Shown one piece after another: positions 44,347 through 54,566 of a stretch of 64,000 bases of DNA. The position numbers and the translations under genes are program-made. The stretch comes from Tessaracoccus rhinocerotis (GTDB taxonomy: Bacteria; Actinomycetota; Actinomycetes; Propionibacteriales; Propionibacteriaceae), in NCBI RefSeq assembly GCF_007197885.1, contig NZ_VKKG01000002.1, positions 558,001 to 622,000 on the forward strand, written 5' to 3'. The stretch's first letter is position 1. Each line of letters starts with the position of its first letter. Under the pieces are notes generated by a model. That model did not search any database. It had not been told where the DNA came from and saw only the letters and a program-made list of their open reading frames with translations.

Positions 44347-45047
44347 GTGGCAAACATACTCACAACTCACCAGCGGGCGGTGCGCTCCAGCGTGGTGAAG
44401 AAGGTCATCATGGCGGTGACCGGAATCATCATGATCGGGTTCCTGCTCATGCACATGTACGGCAACCTGAAGATGTTCCAGGGGCCGGAGTCCTTTGACG
44501 GGTACGCGCACTGGCTCAAGGGCGACATCCTCTACCCGATCGTTCCCAAGGGCGTGTTCATCTGGATCTTCCGGTTCGGCCTCACTGCCTCCGTGATCCT
44601 GCACATCTGGGCCGCCGTCAGCCTGAGCCGCAACACGCTCAAGGTCCGCGGCAGCGGGTACCAGAAGTTCCGTCCCCAGGCCCAGACCTACTCCGCGCGC
44701 ACCATGCGCTGGGGCGGCGTCATCGTCGCCGGCTTCATCATCTTCCACCTGCTGCAGTTCACGGTGAAGGTGATCACGCCCGGATTCGACCCGAACGCCG
44801 GGCCCTTCGAGATGTTCCTGCTGACCTTCCAGCAGTGGTGGATGGTGGTCCTGTACGCGGTGCTGATGGTCGTAATCTGCATGCACGTGCGCCACGGATT
44901 CTGGAGCGCCTTCGTGACGCTCGGCGCAAACTCCTCGCCGCGTTCCGGAAAGATCCTCAACTGGCTCGGGATCGGCGTCGCCGTCGCCCTGTTCATCGGC
45001 TTCATGCTTCCGCCGGTGGCCGTACTCTTGGGATGGATCACGAACTG

Positions 45048-45048
<1 letters not shown>
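44347..45048 (+). CDS. sdhC: Succinate dehydrogenase cytochrome b subunit
   Basis: Membrane anchor and quinone site of succinate:menaquinone oxidoreductase. It is a one-piece cytochrome b of 233 residues with five helices, the di-heme type-B form without a separate SdhD. Candidate heme-ligand histidines are in [35 protein letters not shown] and [14 protein letters not shown]. The GTG at 44347 ([12 protein letters not shown]) is preferred over GTG 44338 because a -10 box sits 7 bases upstream. The stop overlaps sdhA by one base (TGATG). Confidence 0.92.
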
Positions 45049-47047
<1,999 letters not shown>

Positions 47048-47051
<4 letters not shown>

Positions 47052-47803
47052 AGCTCAAGCTACGAATCTGGCGTCAGGCCGGGCCGAACGCCACGGGCCG
47101 AATGGTTGACTACGACATCGACGGCGTCTCCGAGGACATGTCGTTCCTCGAGATGCTCGACCTGCTCAACGAGAACCTCACCGAGGCCAACCAGGAACCG
47201 GTCGCCTTCGACCACGACTGCCGTGAGGGCATCTGTGGCATGTGTGGCGTGGTCATCAACGGCGTCGCCCACGGCGCCGACAAGATGCGCACCACCACCT
47301 GCCAGCTCCACATGCGGTCCTTCGAGGACGGCGCCACCATCGAGATCGAGCCCTGGCAGGCCGGGGCCTTCCCGGTGCTGAAGGACCTCGCGGTGGACCG
47401 CACCGCATTCGACCGGATCATCCAGGCCGGCGGCTTCATCTCCTCCAACACTGGCTCTGCGCCTGACGCGCACGCCACCCCCGCCCCCAAGCTCGAGGCG
47501 GACGTGGCCTTCGACAACGCCACGTGCATCGGGTGCGGAGCCTGCGTGGCGGCCTGCCCGAACAGCTCGGCGATGCTGTTCACGTCGGCGAAGATCCAGC
47601 ACCTCGCGCTGCTGCCGCAGGGCCAGCCCGAGCGGTACTCGCGCGTCAAGTCCATGGTGGCCCAGCACGACGCCGAGGGCTTCGGCAACTGCACCAACAT
47701 CGGTGAGTGCGCCGCCGTTTGCCCGAAGGGCATCCCGCTGGAGTCCATCTCCCAGCTGAACAAGGACCTCGTGAAGTCCCTGTTCATGAAGGACGGCAAG
47801 TAG
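47048..47803 (+). CDS. sdhB: Succinate dehydrogenase iron-sulfur subunit
   Basis: Electron-transfer subunit, 251 residues. The N-terminal ferredoxin domain holds the [2Fe-2S] ligands in [18 protein letters not shown] (residues ~58-72) with the fourth Cys in TTTCQLHM. The C-terminal domain has [17 protein letters not shown] and [22 protein letters not shown] for the [4Fe-4S] and [3Fe-4S] clusters. GTG overlaps the sdhA stop. It is the last gene of sdhCAB and is followed by a terminator. Confidence 0.96.
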
Positions 47804-47816
47804 TCCCACGAACCAT

Positions 47817-47852
47817 TCGGGCGGGCCGGGGCACACGCTTTGGCCCGCCCGA
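47817..47852 (+). terminator. Terminator after sdhB
   Basis: An 11-bp GC-rich stem (TCGGGCGGGCC with GGCCCGCCCGA) encloses a 14-base loop, 14 bases after the sdhB stop. Its 3' arm overlaps the -35 box proposed for rplS. Confidence 0.65.
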
Positions 47853-47869
47853 GTGCGTTGTGGCATAAT
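47840..47869 (+). promoter_or_regulatory. Candidate rplS promoter
   Basis: TTGGCC (47840-47845) and CATAAT (47864-47869) are 18 bases apart, about 120 bases before rplS. The -10 box is among the best in the window. Confidence 0.6.
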
Positions 47870-47883
47870 TCGTAGCTGTTGCC

Positions 47884-47988
47884 AGTGGGCAACCCACTCA
47901 GTCCCAGCTCCTGCCACGGGGGGATCGTCTGGGGTGGGTGAGAATCCGAACCAACCGCGGTGACCTGTGGCACTGACGAGGACACATC
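47884..47988 (+). promoter_or_regulatory. Structured leader of rplS
   Basis: The 5' untranslated region holds a perfect hairpin (47884-47898, AGTGGG-CAA-CCCACT) and further pairing arms (CCAC...GTGG; GGTGGGT with ACCAACC, one mismatch). It ends in GAGGACACATC before the ATG. A ribosomal-protein autoregulatory leader is plausible; no known family was matched with certainty. Confidence 0.4.
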
Positions 47989-48336
47989 ATGACCAATCTG
48001 CTGATCCAGGAGCTCGACAAGGCTTCCCTGCGCGACGACCTCCCGGCCTTTCGCGCCGGTGACTCCGTGAAGGTGCACGTCAAGGTCGTCGAGGGCACCC
48101 GCTCCCGCGTCCAGGTGTTCGCCGGGGTCGTCATCGCCCGTAATGCCGGTGGCATCCAGGAAGCCTTCACCGTTCGCAAGGTGAGCTTCGGCGTCGGCGT
48201 GGAGCGCACGTTCCCGCTGCACAGCCCCATCATCGACAAGATTGAGGTAGAGCGTCGCGGCGACGTCCGCCGCGCGAAGCTGTACTACCTGCGCGGCCTG
48301 CGCGGCAAGGCAGCCAAGATCCGCGAGAAGCGCTGA
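47989..48336 (+). CDS. rplS: 50S ribosomal protein L19
   Basis: Ribosomal protein at the 30S-50S interface, 115 residues. The family core is present: [81 protein letters not shown] with GAGGACACATC. It is separated from trmD by the inserted sdhCAB operon and is followed by lepB. Confidence 0.98.
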   Translation: MTNLLIQELDKASLRDDLPAFRAGDSVKVHVKVVEGTRSRVQVFAGVVIARNAGGIQEAFTVRKVSFGVGVERTFPLHSPIIDKIEVERRGDVRRAKLYYLRGLRGKAAKIREKR

Positions 48337-48351
48337 TCCCAGTCTCTTCAA

Positions 48352-48380
48352 GGAGCCGTCGGTCGTTGACCGGCGGCTCC
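48352..48380 (+). terminator. Stem-loop after rplS
   Basis: A 12-bp stem (GGAGCCGTCGGT with ACCGGCGGCTCC, one G.T pair) around a CGTTG loop begins 16 bases after the rplS stop. No T-run. Confidence 0.65.
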
Positions 48381-48429
48381 GTCGCATTCCCGGGCGGAGT
48401 ACCCTGCGAGGCGACCGTCCGGGCGGCGC

Positions 48430-48435
48430 TATGAT
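48430..48435 (+). promoter_or_regulatory. -10 box of lepB
   Basis: TATGAT lies 47 bases before the GTG start of lepB. No good -35 box. A short leader with GAAGGGG follows. Confidence 0.45.
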
Positions 48436-48482
48436 CCAGTGGAGCGGTGCGGCCGCTCGTCGCAACTGAAGGGGCTCTACCT

Positions 48483-49298
48483 GTGCAAGCTGAACACCAC
48501 CCGGGTGTCGAGGAACCGGCGGGGCCCCCAACCCCGAAGCGGGCGGCCGCGGACGGGAAGAAGCCCTTTGGGCGCCGCGCCCTGGGGTGGCTTGGAGAGG
48601 GCGCGATCATCGTCGTCGGGGCGCTGGTCATCTCCACCCTGCTGCGCGGCTTCGTGGCCCAGATGTTCATCATCCCCAGCGGCAGCATGGAGAACACCCT
48701 CCAGATCAACGACAGGGTCGTCGTGGCGAAGTTCGGTGGGTTCCAGCGCGGCGACGTCGTCGTGTTCGAGGACCCGCACAACTGGCTGCCCCCGGCACAG
48801 CCCAGCGACAACGGCTTCAAGCAGGCGCTGGAGTTCATCGGGGTGCTGCCCAACTCCAGCATCGAGCACCTGATCAAGCGGGTGATCGGGATGCCCGGTG
48901 ACCACGTGCAGTGTTGCGACGCGGACGGCAGGATCACCGTCAACGGTATCGCCCTGGAGGAATCCGCATACCTCTACTCCGAGGCAGGGGTGCAGGTCGC
49001 GCCCGCGAACATCCCCTTCGACATCATCGTGCCCGCGGACCACGTCTTCGTGCTGGGCGACCACCGAAACCAGTCCGCGGACTCGCGCTGCCGCCTCACG
49101 GTCCAGTCCCAGGGCCAGCCCCCGGGAATGGCGGCGTTCGTCCCCACCGACAAGGTCGTCGGCGCGGCGGTGGCCATCGTCGCGCCCCTGGACAGGCTCT
49201 CCACCTTCTCCGTACCGGAGACCTTCGCCGGGGTACCGGACCCCGAGCAGCCCGCTCCGGAGAAGCCGGAGATCATCGAAGCGAACCCGGGGTGCTGA
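48483..49298 (+). CDS. lepB: Signal peptidase I
   Basis: Membrane serine protease that removes signal peptides after Sec/Tat export. It has 271 residues. A cytoplasmic tail and one transmembrane helix (about residues 40-60, GAIIVVGALVISTLLRGFV) precede the catalytic domain. The nucleophile is in MFIIPSGSMENTL and the general-base lysine in IKRVIGMPGD. The GDHRNQSADSR box is present. A Pro/Glu-rich tail closes it. GTG 48483 is chosen for GAAGGGG upstream. rnhB starts immediately after its stop. Confidence 0.95.
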   Translation: MQAEHHPGVEEPAGPPTPKRAAADGKKPFGRRALGWLGEGAIIVVGALVISTLLRGFVAQMFIIPSGSMENTLQINDRVVVAKFGGFQRGDVVVFEDPHNWLPPAQPSDNGFKQALEFIGVLPNSSIEHLIKRVIGMPGDHVQCCDADGRITVNGIALEESAYLYSEAGVQVAPANIPFDIIVPADHVFVLGDHRNQSADSRCRLTVQSQGQPPGMAAFVPTDKVVGAAVAIVAPLDRLSTFSVPETFAGVPDPEQPAPEKPEIIEANPGC

Positions 49299-49931
49299 GT
49301 GTTGCGGCCGGGAAGAGGACCCTACGGGTACGAGAGGGCACTGGACAGGGCGGGGCTCTCGCCGGTGGCGGGGGCGGACGAGGCTGGTAGGGGCGCCTGC
49401 GCCGGGCCGCTGGTGGCTGCTGCGGTCATCCTCGACCCCAAGCGCCCGATCAAGGGCCTCGACGACTCCAAGGTGCTGACCGCGACGGCCCGGGAACGAC
49501 TCGACGCCGAGATCCGCAGGCGCGCCGTCGCCGTGGAAGTGGCGGTGGTGACCCACACCGAGTGCGACGAACTGGGCATGCACCAGGCCGACCTCGCGGG
49601 CCTGCGGCGCGCCGTCGCGCGGCTGGCGGTGCGTCCCGCGTTCGTGCTCACCGACGGCTTTCCCGTCGACGGTATCGGCGCCCCCGGCCTGGCCATCTGG
49701 AAGGGCGACAAGGTGGCGGCCTGCGTGTCGGCCGCCTCGATCGTCGCGAAGGTTGCCAGGGACCGGATCATGACCCAGTACCACGACGAGTACCCCGACT
49801 ACGGGTTCGCCGTCCACAAGGGCTACTGCACCGCGGCACACCAGCGGATGCTCGACGCCCTCGGCCCCTCGCCGATCCACAGGTGGCGATTCGAGAACGT
49901 GGCGAGGACGGCTAGAGTGGATTCACTATGA
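49299..49931 (+). CDS. rnhB: Ribonuclease HII
   Basis: Removes RNA from RNA-DNA hybrids and ribonucleotides from DNA. It has 210 residues. The catalytic acids are visible in VAGADEAGRGACAGPLVAAAV (Asp, Glu), GLDDSKVLTA, and VLTDGFPVDG. The C-terminal YHDEYPDYGFAVHKGYCTAAHQ is characteristic of type 2 enzymes. GTG directly follows the lepB stop, and its own stop overlaps the DUF2469 gene by 4 bases. Confidence 0.95.
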   Translation: MLRPGRGPYGYERALDRAGLSPVAGADEAGRGACAGPLVAAAVILDPKRPIKGLDDSKVLTATARERLDAEIRRRAVAVEVAVVTHTECDELGMHQADLAGLRRAVARLAVRPAFVLTDGFPVDGIGAPGLAIWKGDKVAACVSAASIVAKVARDRIMTQYHDEYPDYGFAVHKGYCTAAHQRMLDALGPSPIHRWRFENVARTARVDSL

Positions 49932-50239
49932 GTGCCGAGGACCTGGAGCAGTACGAGAGCAAGCTCGAGCTCGACCTGTACCGCGAGTACAAGGACGTGG
50001 TGAGCATCTTCACCTATGCCGTGGAGACCGAGCGCCGCTTCTACCTGTGCAATGCCGTCGACCTGAAGGTCCGCACCGAGGGCGGCGACGTCTACTACGA
50101 GGTCTCCATGGGGGATGCCTGGGTGTGGGACATGTACCGCCCGGCCCGCTTCGTGAAGTCCGCCAAGGTCCTGACCTTCCGCGACGTCTCCATCGAGGAG
50201 ATCGCGCACTCCGACTTCCAGGTCCCCGACGACAAGTAG
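49928..50239 (+). CDS. DUF2469 protein
   Basis: A 103-residue acidic protein of a family found almost only in actinobacteria, function unknown. The sequence MSAEDLEQYESKLELDLYREYKDVV and FTYAVETERRFYLCNAVDLKVR is typical and highly conserved. It sits between rnhB and yraN, its constant location in the phylum, with an ATGA overlap to rnhB. Confidence 0.93.
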   Translation: MSAEDLEQYESKLELDLYREYKDVVSIFTYAVETERRFYLCNAVDLKVRTEGGDVYYEVSMGDAWVWDMYRPARFVKSAKVLTFRDVSIEEIAHSDFQVPDDK

Positions 50240-50313
50240 CCTCGCCCGCCCCCTGTGGACAAACACGCACGGCCACCCGCAACTCCCAGAGTGTGGTGTG
50301 GAGGTGGTCGCGA

Positions 50314-50691
50314 ATGTCGATCAATACAAGGGCCAGAGAGCTGGCCCGAAGAGGTGAGGACCGCGCCGCGGCCTACGTCGAGGAACTCGGCTGGCGGGTC
50401 GTGGAACGCAACTGGCGGTGCCGCGAGGGCGAGCTCGACCTGGTCTCGCACGACGCCGCAACGGACACGCTGGTGTTCGTCGAGGTCAAGACGCGTTCGG
50501 GCACCGGCTACGGACACCCGCTCGAGACCATCACCTACGCCAAGGCAGCCCGGTTGCGAGGGCTGGCGATGGCGTGGCTGCGCGCGCGCGGGGCCCGGGC
50601 CCGCAACATCAGGGTGGACGCCATCGGACTGGTGCTGCCGCCGGACGGCAGCGAGGACCTGACCCACCTGCGCGGGATCGGCGAGCAGTGA
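50314..50691 (+). CDS. YraN family protein (UPF0102)
   Basis: A 125-residue protein with a restriction-endonuclease-like fold. The nuclease-type core GELDLVSHDAATDTLVFVEVKTRSG (residues ~40-64) retains the Asp and ExK residues. N-terminal GEDRAAAYVEELGWRVVERNWRC. Suggested to act on branched or recombining DNA because it is linked to comM and dprA; not proven. ATG at 50314 with GGAGG upstream. GTGA overlap with comM. Confidence 0.88.
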   Translation: MSINTRARELARRGEDRAAAYVEELGWRVVERNWRCREGELDLVSHDAATDTLVFVEVKTRSGTGYGHPLETITYAKAARLRGLAMAWLRARGARARNIRVDAIGLVLPPDGSEDLTHLRGIGEQ

Positions 50692-52211
50692 CCGCCTCCT
50701 CGTGGTCGGTCGCGCTCTCCGGCATCGAGGGCGCCATGGTGGAGGTCGAGGCCGCGCTCGGGGGTGGTCTGCCCCGCGTGAAGGTGGTGGGTCTGCCCGA
50801 CGCCTCGCTGAACGAGGCCAAGGAACGTGTGAAGGCCGCCGTGGTCGCCTCGGGGTACGACTTCCCGCAGGTCCTGCTGACCATCAACCTGTCCCCGGCA
50901 GGGCTGCCCAAGCACGGCACCCACTTCGACCTTGCCATCGCCGCCGCCACCCTGGCCTGCACGGCCAAGCTCCCCGCGGAGCGGGTGCGTCGCTTCGTCT
51001 ACCTCGGGGAGCTCTCGTTGAACGGGAAGGTGAGGCGGGTGCGCGGCATCCTGCCCGCGCTGCTCGCCGCATCCCGTGCCGGCTTCGAGAAGGCCGTGGT
51101 CCCCGCCGGTCAGGTGGGGGAGGCCCACCTGGTCCCGGGCCTGGAGATCTGGCCCGTCTCCCACCTGGGGGACCTGCAGGACGTCGTGGCGGGCCGGCCA
51201 CCGAGGACGGACCTGGCGGAGGAGGCCGCGGACGGCCGCCCCCAGGACCGCGGACTCGACCTGTCCGACGTCCACGGGCACGCGGACGGCCGCTGGGTGA
51301 TGGAGGTGGCCGCAGCGGGGCGCCACCACGTCTACCTGCACGGCTCGCCCGGGGTGGGCAAGACGATGCTCGCGGAGCGGCTGCCCGGCATCCTGCCGGA
51401 ACTGTCGCCGCAGGAGGCGGTGGAGGTCTCCGCGATCCACTCGCTGGCGGGCGTGGACATCGGATCGCGGCTGCTCACCCGCGCGCCCTACGCGGACCCG
51501 CACCACAACTGCACCATGGCCAGCCTCATCGGCGGCGGCAGGGAGATCCGGCCTGGATCCATCTCCCTCGCCCACCGGGGCGTGCTCTTCCTGGACGAGG
51601 CCCCGGAGTTCGGGGCCAAGCTCCTGGACTCTCTCCGCACCCCGCTGGAGGGTGGAGAGGTGACCATCGCGCGGGCAAACCAGCAGGTCCGCTATCCGGC
51701 CCGGTTCCAGTTGGTTCTGGCCGCGAACCCGTGCTCGTGCGGCAACGCGGGCGTCGTGGGCCGGGAGTGCACCTGCCTGCCGATGCAGGTCCGGCGCTAC
51801 CAGGAGCGGCTCTCGGGGCCCATCCTGGACCGGATCGACATCCGGCACCAGATGCTCCCCCTCAAACGGGCGTTCCTCGGTGAGGCGGTGGAGACCCCCG
51901 AGTCCAGTTCCGCAGTGCTGCAGCGGGTGCTGGAGGCCCGGGCAAGGCAGCAGGCACGCCTGAGGGAGACGCCCTGGAGCACCAACGGTGAGGTTCCCGG
52001 TGCCCACCTGCGCAAGCACCTGCCCTTGCCCTCGGACCTCGGCCCGCTCGAGCGTGCCCTGGCCCGCGGGTCCCTCAGCCATCGCGGGCTGGACAAGGTC
52101 CTCCGGTTGGCATGGACCGTCGCCGACCTGACGGGCAGGGAAACGATCTCCCCGGCAAACCTGCGGGTGGCGATGCAGATGCGGCAGGGCGAAGCGCTGG
52201 AGGCGGCGTGA
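50688..52211 (+). CDS. comM: ComM/YifB-type Mg chelatase-like AAA+ ATPase
   Basis: A 507-residue AAA+ protein; ComM is a hexameric helicase promoting branch migration during natural transformation in other bacteria. The N-terminal Lon-protease-like domain (VEVEAALGGGLPRVKVVGLPDASLNEAKERVKAA to INLSPAGLPKHG) is followed by the AAA+ core with Walker A GSPGVGKTMLAERLP (near residue 219) and Walker B GVLFLDEAPEF (near 300). A Cys-rich insertion (NPCSCGNAGVVGRECTCLP) and a C-terminal Mg-chelatase helical domain close it. Overlaps yraN and dprA by 4 bases each, so yraN-comM-dprA is one unit. Confidence 0.94.
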   Translation: MTASSWSVALSGIEGAMVEVEAALGGGLPRVKVVGLPDASLNEAKERVKAAVVASGYDFPQVLLTINLSPAGLPKHGTHFDLAIAAATLACTAKLPAERVRRFVYLGELSLNGKVRRVRGILPALLAASRAGFEKAVVPAGQVGEAHLVPGLEIWPVSHLGDLQDVVAGRPPRTDLAEEAADGRPQDRGLDLSDVHGHADGRWVMEVAAAGRHHVYLHGSPGVGKTMLAERLPGILPELSPQEAVEVSAIHSLAGVDIGSRLLTRAPYADPHHNCTMASLIGGGREIRPGSISLAHRGVLFLDEAPEFGAKLLDSLRTPLEGGEVTIARANQQVRYPARFQLVLAANPCSCGNAGVVGRECTCLPMQVRRYQERLSGPILDRIDIRHQMLPLKRAFLGEAVETPESSSAVLQRVLEARARQQARLRETPWSTNGEVPGAHLRKHLPLPSDLGPLERALARGSLSHRGLDKVLRLAWTVADLTGRETISPANLRVAMQMRQGEALEAA

Positions 52212-53323
52212 GGCTCGACGAGCGAACCGCCCGGATGGCGCTGTGCGCGCTGCAGCCGATGGGAAACGTGGAGTTGTCGCGCCTCGTGGCCGACGAGGGC
52301 GCGGTCGCGCTCTGGCATGCCGTGCGCCGTATGGGGGAGGAGTCCCGGTGGGGCCGCAAGGCCGCCTCGATCGTCCCCGAGGAACTGGCTGCCTGCACCC
52401 GGGCCTGCGGTGCCCGGTTCCTCGTGCCCGGCGACGACGAGTGGCCGGCGGGGCTGGCGGACCTCGGCGTGGCCACGGCCACCGGCGATGGCGGTGGCCC
52501 GCTCGGGCTGTGGGTGCGGGGCACCCTGGACCTGGGCGAGGCGGGGTCCGGCGTCTCCCTGGTGGGTGCGAGGGCCGCCACGGGCTACGGACTGCACGTC
52601 GCGACGGAGTGGGCCGCCGACCTGGCGCTCGCAGACCGCCTCGTCATCTCGGGTCTGGCCTTCGGGGTCGACGCGGCGGCACATCGGGGAGCGCTGCAGG
52701 CTCGCCGTCCCACGCTGGCCGTCATGGCCAGCGGGGTGGACGTGCCCTATCCGGTGGCCAACACCACGCTCATGAACGCAATCGTGGACAAGGGGGCGGT
52801 GGTGTCCGAGGTGCCGCCCGGCACGCATCCCGTCAAGGCCAGTTTCCTGGCTCGCAACCGGCTGATCGCTGCGCTGGGTGCTGGGGTGGTGATCGTGGAG
52901 GCGGCGGCCCGCTCCGGTGCCAAGAACACCGTCTCGTGGGCCAACGACCTGGGCCGCGTGGTGATGGCGGTTCCCGGTCCGGTGACCTCGTCGATGTCCG
53001 CCACCCCGAACAGGCTGATCAGGGACACCGCGGCAGTGCTGGTGTCGTCGCCGGCAGAGGTACTCGCGCTGCTCGGCCCGCTGTCCCCACAGGACGAACT
53101 GCCCCTGCAGGGTGAGGACTCGCGCTTCGACAGGCTCGCGCCCGACCTGCGGCAACTCAGGGAGGCATTCAGGCCCCGGGAGGAGGTGGGCGTGGCCGAA
53201 CTCTCCTCCCGGACCGGCCTCGGGGTCGTCGACTGCCTGGCAGGGGCCGACGAACTGGCAGAGGCCGGCTGGTTGGAGGCCACCGGACACCAGACCTGGC
53301 GGTTGCCCGTCAGGCCTGGGTGA
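52208..53323 (+). CDS. dprA: DNA-processing protein DprA
   Basis: Loads RecA on incoming single-stranded DNA during natural transformation. It has 371 residues. N-terminal helical region, then the Rossmann-like DprA fold (about residues 110-310): SLVGARAATGYG, LVISGLAFGVDAAAHRGAL, VVSEVPPGTHPVKASFLARNRLIAALG and SGAKNTVSWA. A C-terminal winged-helix-like domain follows (VAELSSRTGLGVVDCLAGADEL). Its 3' end overlaps the convergent toroid-protein gene by 14 bases. Downstream genes usual in actinobacteria (xerC, rpsB, tsf) are replaced here by the cobalamin locus. Confidence 0.94.
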   Translation: MRLDERTARMALCALQPMGNVELSRLVADEGAVALWHAVRRMGEESRWGRKAASIVPEELAACTRACGARFLVPGDDEWPAGLADLGVATATGDGGGPLGLWVRGTLDLGEAGSGVSLVGARAATGYGLHVATEWAADLALADRLVISGLAFGVDAAAHRGALQARRPTLAVMASGVDVPYPVANTTLMNAIVDKGAVVSEVPPGTHPVKASFLARNRLIAALGAGVVIVEAAARSGAKNTVSWANDLGRVVMAVPGPVTSSMSATPNRLIRDTAAVLVSSPAEVLALLGPLSPQDELPLQGEDSRFDRLAPDLRQLREAFRPREEVGVAELSSRTGLGVVDCLAGADELAEAGWLEATGHQTWRLPVRPG

Positions 53324-54533
53324 ACCGCACCGTGTTGTTGAAGACCCAGCCCTCCTCCATGGCGTAGGTCCAAGTGCCGCCTGCGGTCTGGGTGCTGGAC
53401 ACGAACCGGGCGCGGATGTAGCTGCGGCACGAGCCGCCACCGGAGGAGACCGTCTCGCAATCCGTGCGCCACCGGCGGCCGTTGTACTCATGGGTGCCCT
53501 CAACGCTGTAGACGTCCCAGTGCACCAGGGCCCAGAGGGCCTGCGTGGTGGCCCGCAACCACTGGGTGCGGTTCTGGGCAGGTCCATCGTGCAAGGCCTC
53601 GGCCGTGTAGGCGACCGCGCCGTCGTCGGCGCCACCGTCGACCTGCAGGGACCGTACGTAGCCGGCCGCCCGCGAGACCGACATCGGCCGCATCCCCGCC
53701 AGGGCCCGCGCCGCCAAACCGGTGGTGTTGGTGTTGGCGACGTCCGTGGACGGGCTGCCGATCCAGCTGCCGTCGGCGGCCTGGTCCTTCGCGAGCCAGG
53801 AGATCGCCTTGTCGAGCTCAGAGGTGACGTCGATGCCCTCGACCCGGTCCGCCGCGCGCAGGGCATGGATCGCCATGGCCGTGACGTCCCGGTCCGCACT
53901 GGCCGCCGGGGAATCGCACACGGTGGTGGACACGCCCAACCGGAAGTCACCGGCCGGGCACTGCTGCTGGAGCAGCGCCCGGACTGCGGGGCGGGGGTCC
54001 GTCCGGGTTCGCAGCAGGCCGAGGACGACGTACGCCTGGCCGAACGTGTTGGACGGCACCGTGGCGGCAGGTGACCGTCGCCTGCCCAGCATCCCGTCGA
54101 CCAACTCGTCGCGGACCGCGGTCTCGAGGTCGACCCCGCCGAAGTCCCTCGTATCGGTGCCCGTCGCCTGTGCGATGACGAGCAGCTTCGCGAGGGCACC
54201 GCCGTCGGTGACCGTCACCTCACCGGCCCCCAGATGGCCGTACTCCCGCGCCGCGACGGCTGCCTCGAGCCGCTTGACGAACGGCGCCAACTGCTGCTTC
54301 GTGGCGCCGGCGGTCGCCAGCCCCAGCACCGCGTCGGAGGTGAGAGCCCAGTCCACGGTTCCGTCGAACTTGGGGAGCGCGCCGTTGTCGGCCTGCTCCA
54401 TCAACCAGCCCGCCGCCCTGTCGACCGGCGTGACGGGGCTGCTGTCCGCCTCAGCCGCTGCCGGCAACAGCCCCAGCAGCAGGGCGGAGACTGACACCAT
54501 GGCCAGGGCGATGCGGGATGGTCGACGTCGCAC
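53310..54533 (-). CDS. Secreted alpha/alpha-toroid protein, intrinsic-factor-like alpha domain
   Basis: A 407-residue exported protein. Signal peptide 1-29 (MRRRPSRIALAMVSVSALLLGLLPAAAEA). Residues ~36-345 are repeated helical pairs with recurrent motifs (TSDAVLGLATAG, GQAYVVLGLL, ADRDVTAMAIHALRAA, NTTGLAARALAG, TQALWALVHW), as in prenyltransferase-like alpha/alpha barrels, the fold of the alpha domain of mammalian intrinsic factor. One Cys pair lies around QQQCPAGDFRLG. Residues ~350-407 form a Cys-containing module (GRRWRTDCE...GSCRSYIRA...WVFNNTVRF) shared with the neighbour. Second gene behind the cobalamin riboswitch at 56558-56639; no DUF4430 domain. Probable role: binding B12 at the surface, inferred from fold and regulation. 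Confidence 0.75.
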   Translation of the reverse strand: MRRRPSRIALAMVSVSALLLGLLPAAAEADSSPVTPVDRAAGWLMEQADNGALPKFDGTVDWALTSDAVLGLATAGATKQQLAPFVKRLEAAVAAREYGHLGAGEVTVTDGGALAKLLVIAQATGTDTRDFGGVDLETAVRDELVDGMLGRRRSPAATVPSNTFGQAYVVLGLLRTRTDPRPAVRALLQQQCPAGDFRLGVSTTVCDSPAASADRDVTAMAIHALRAADRVEGIDVTSELDKAISWLAKDQAADGSWIGSPSTDVANTNTTGLAARALAGMRPMSVSRAAGYVRSLQVDGGADDGAVAYTAEALHDGPAQNRTQWLRATTQALWALVHWDVYSVEGTHEYNGRRWRTDCETVSSGGGSCRSYIRARFVSSTQTAGGTWTYAMEEGWVFNNTVRFTQA

Positions 54534-54566
54534 GGGGTTCCTCTCGGTGGTGGCTCGGCCAGGTCC

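Noticed and set aside
47900-47988. Third cobalamin riboswitch before rplS
   Set aside because: It contains GGTGAGAATCC, but no AGTC-type B12 box follows and the block order does not match the two real aptamers.
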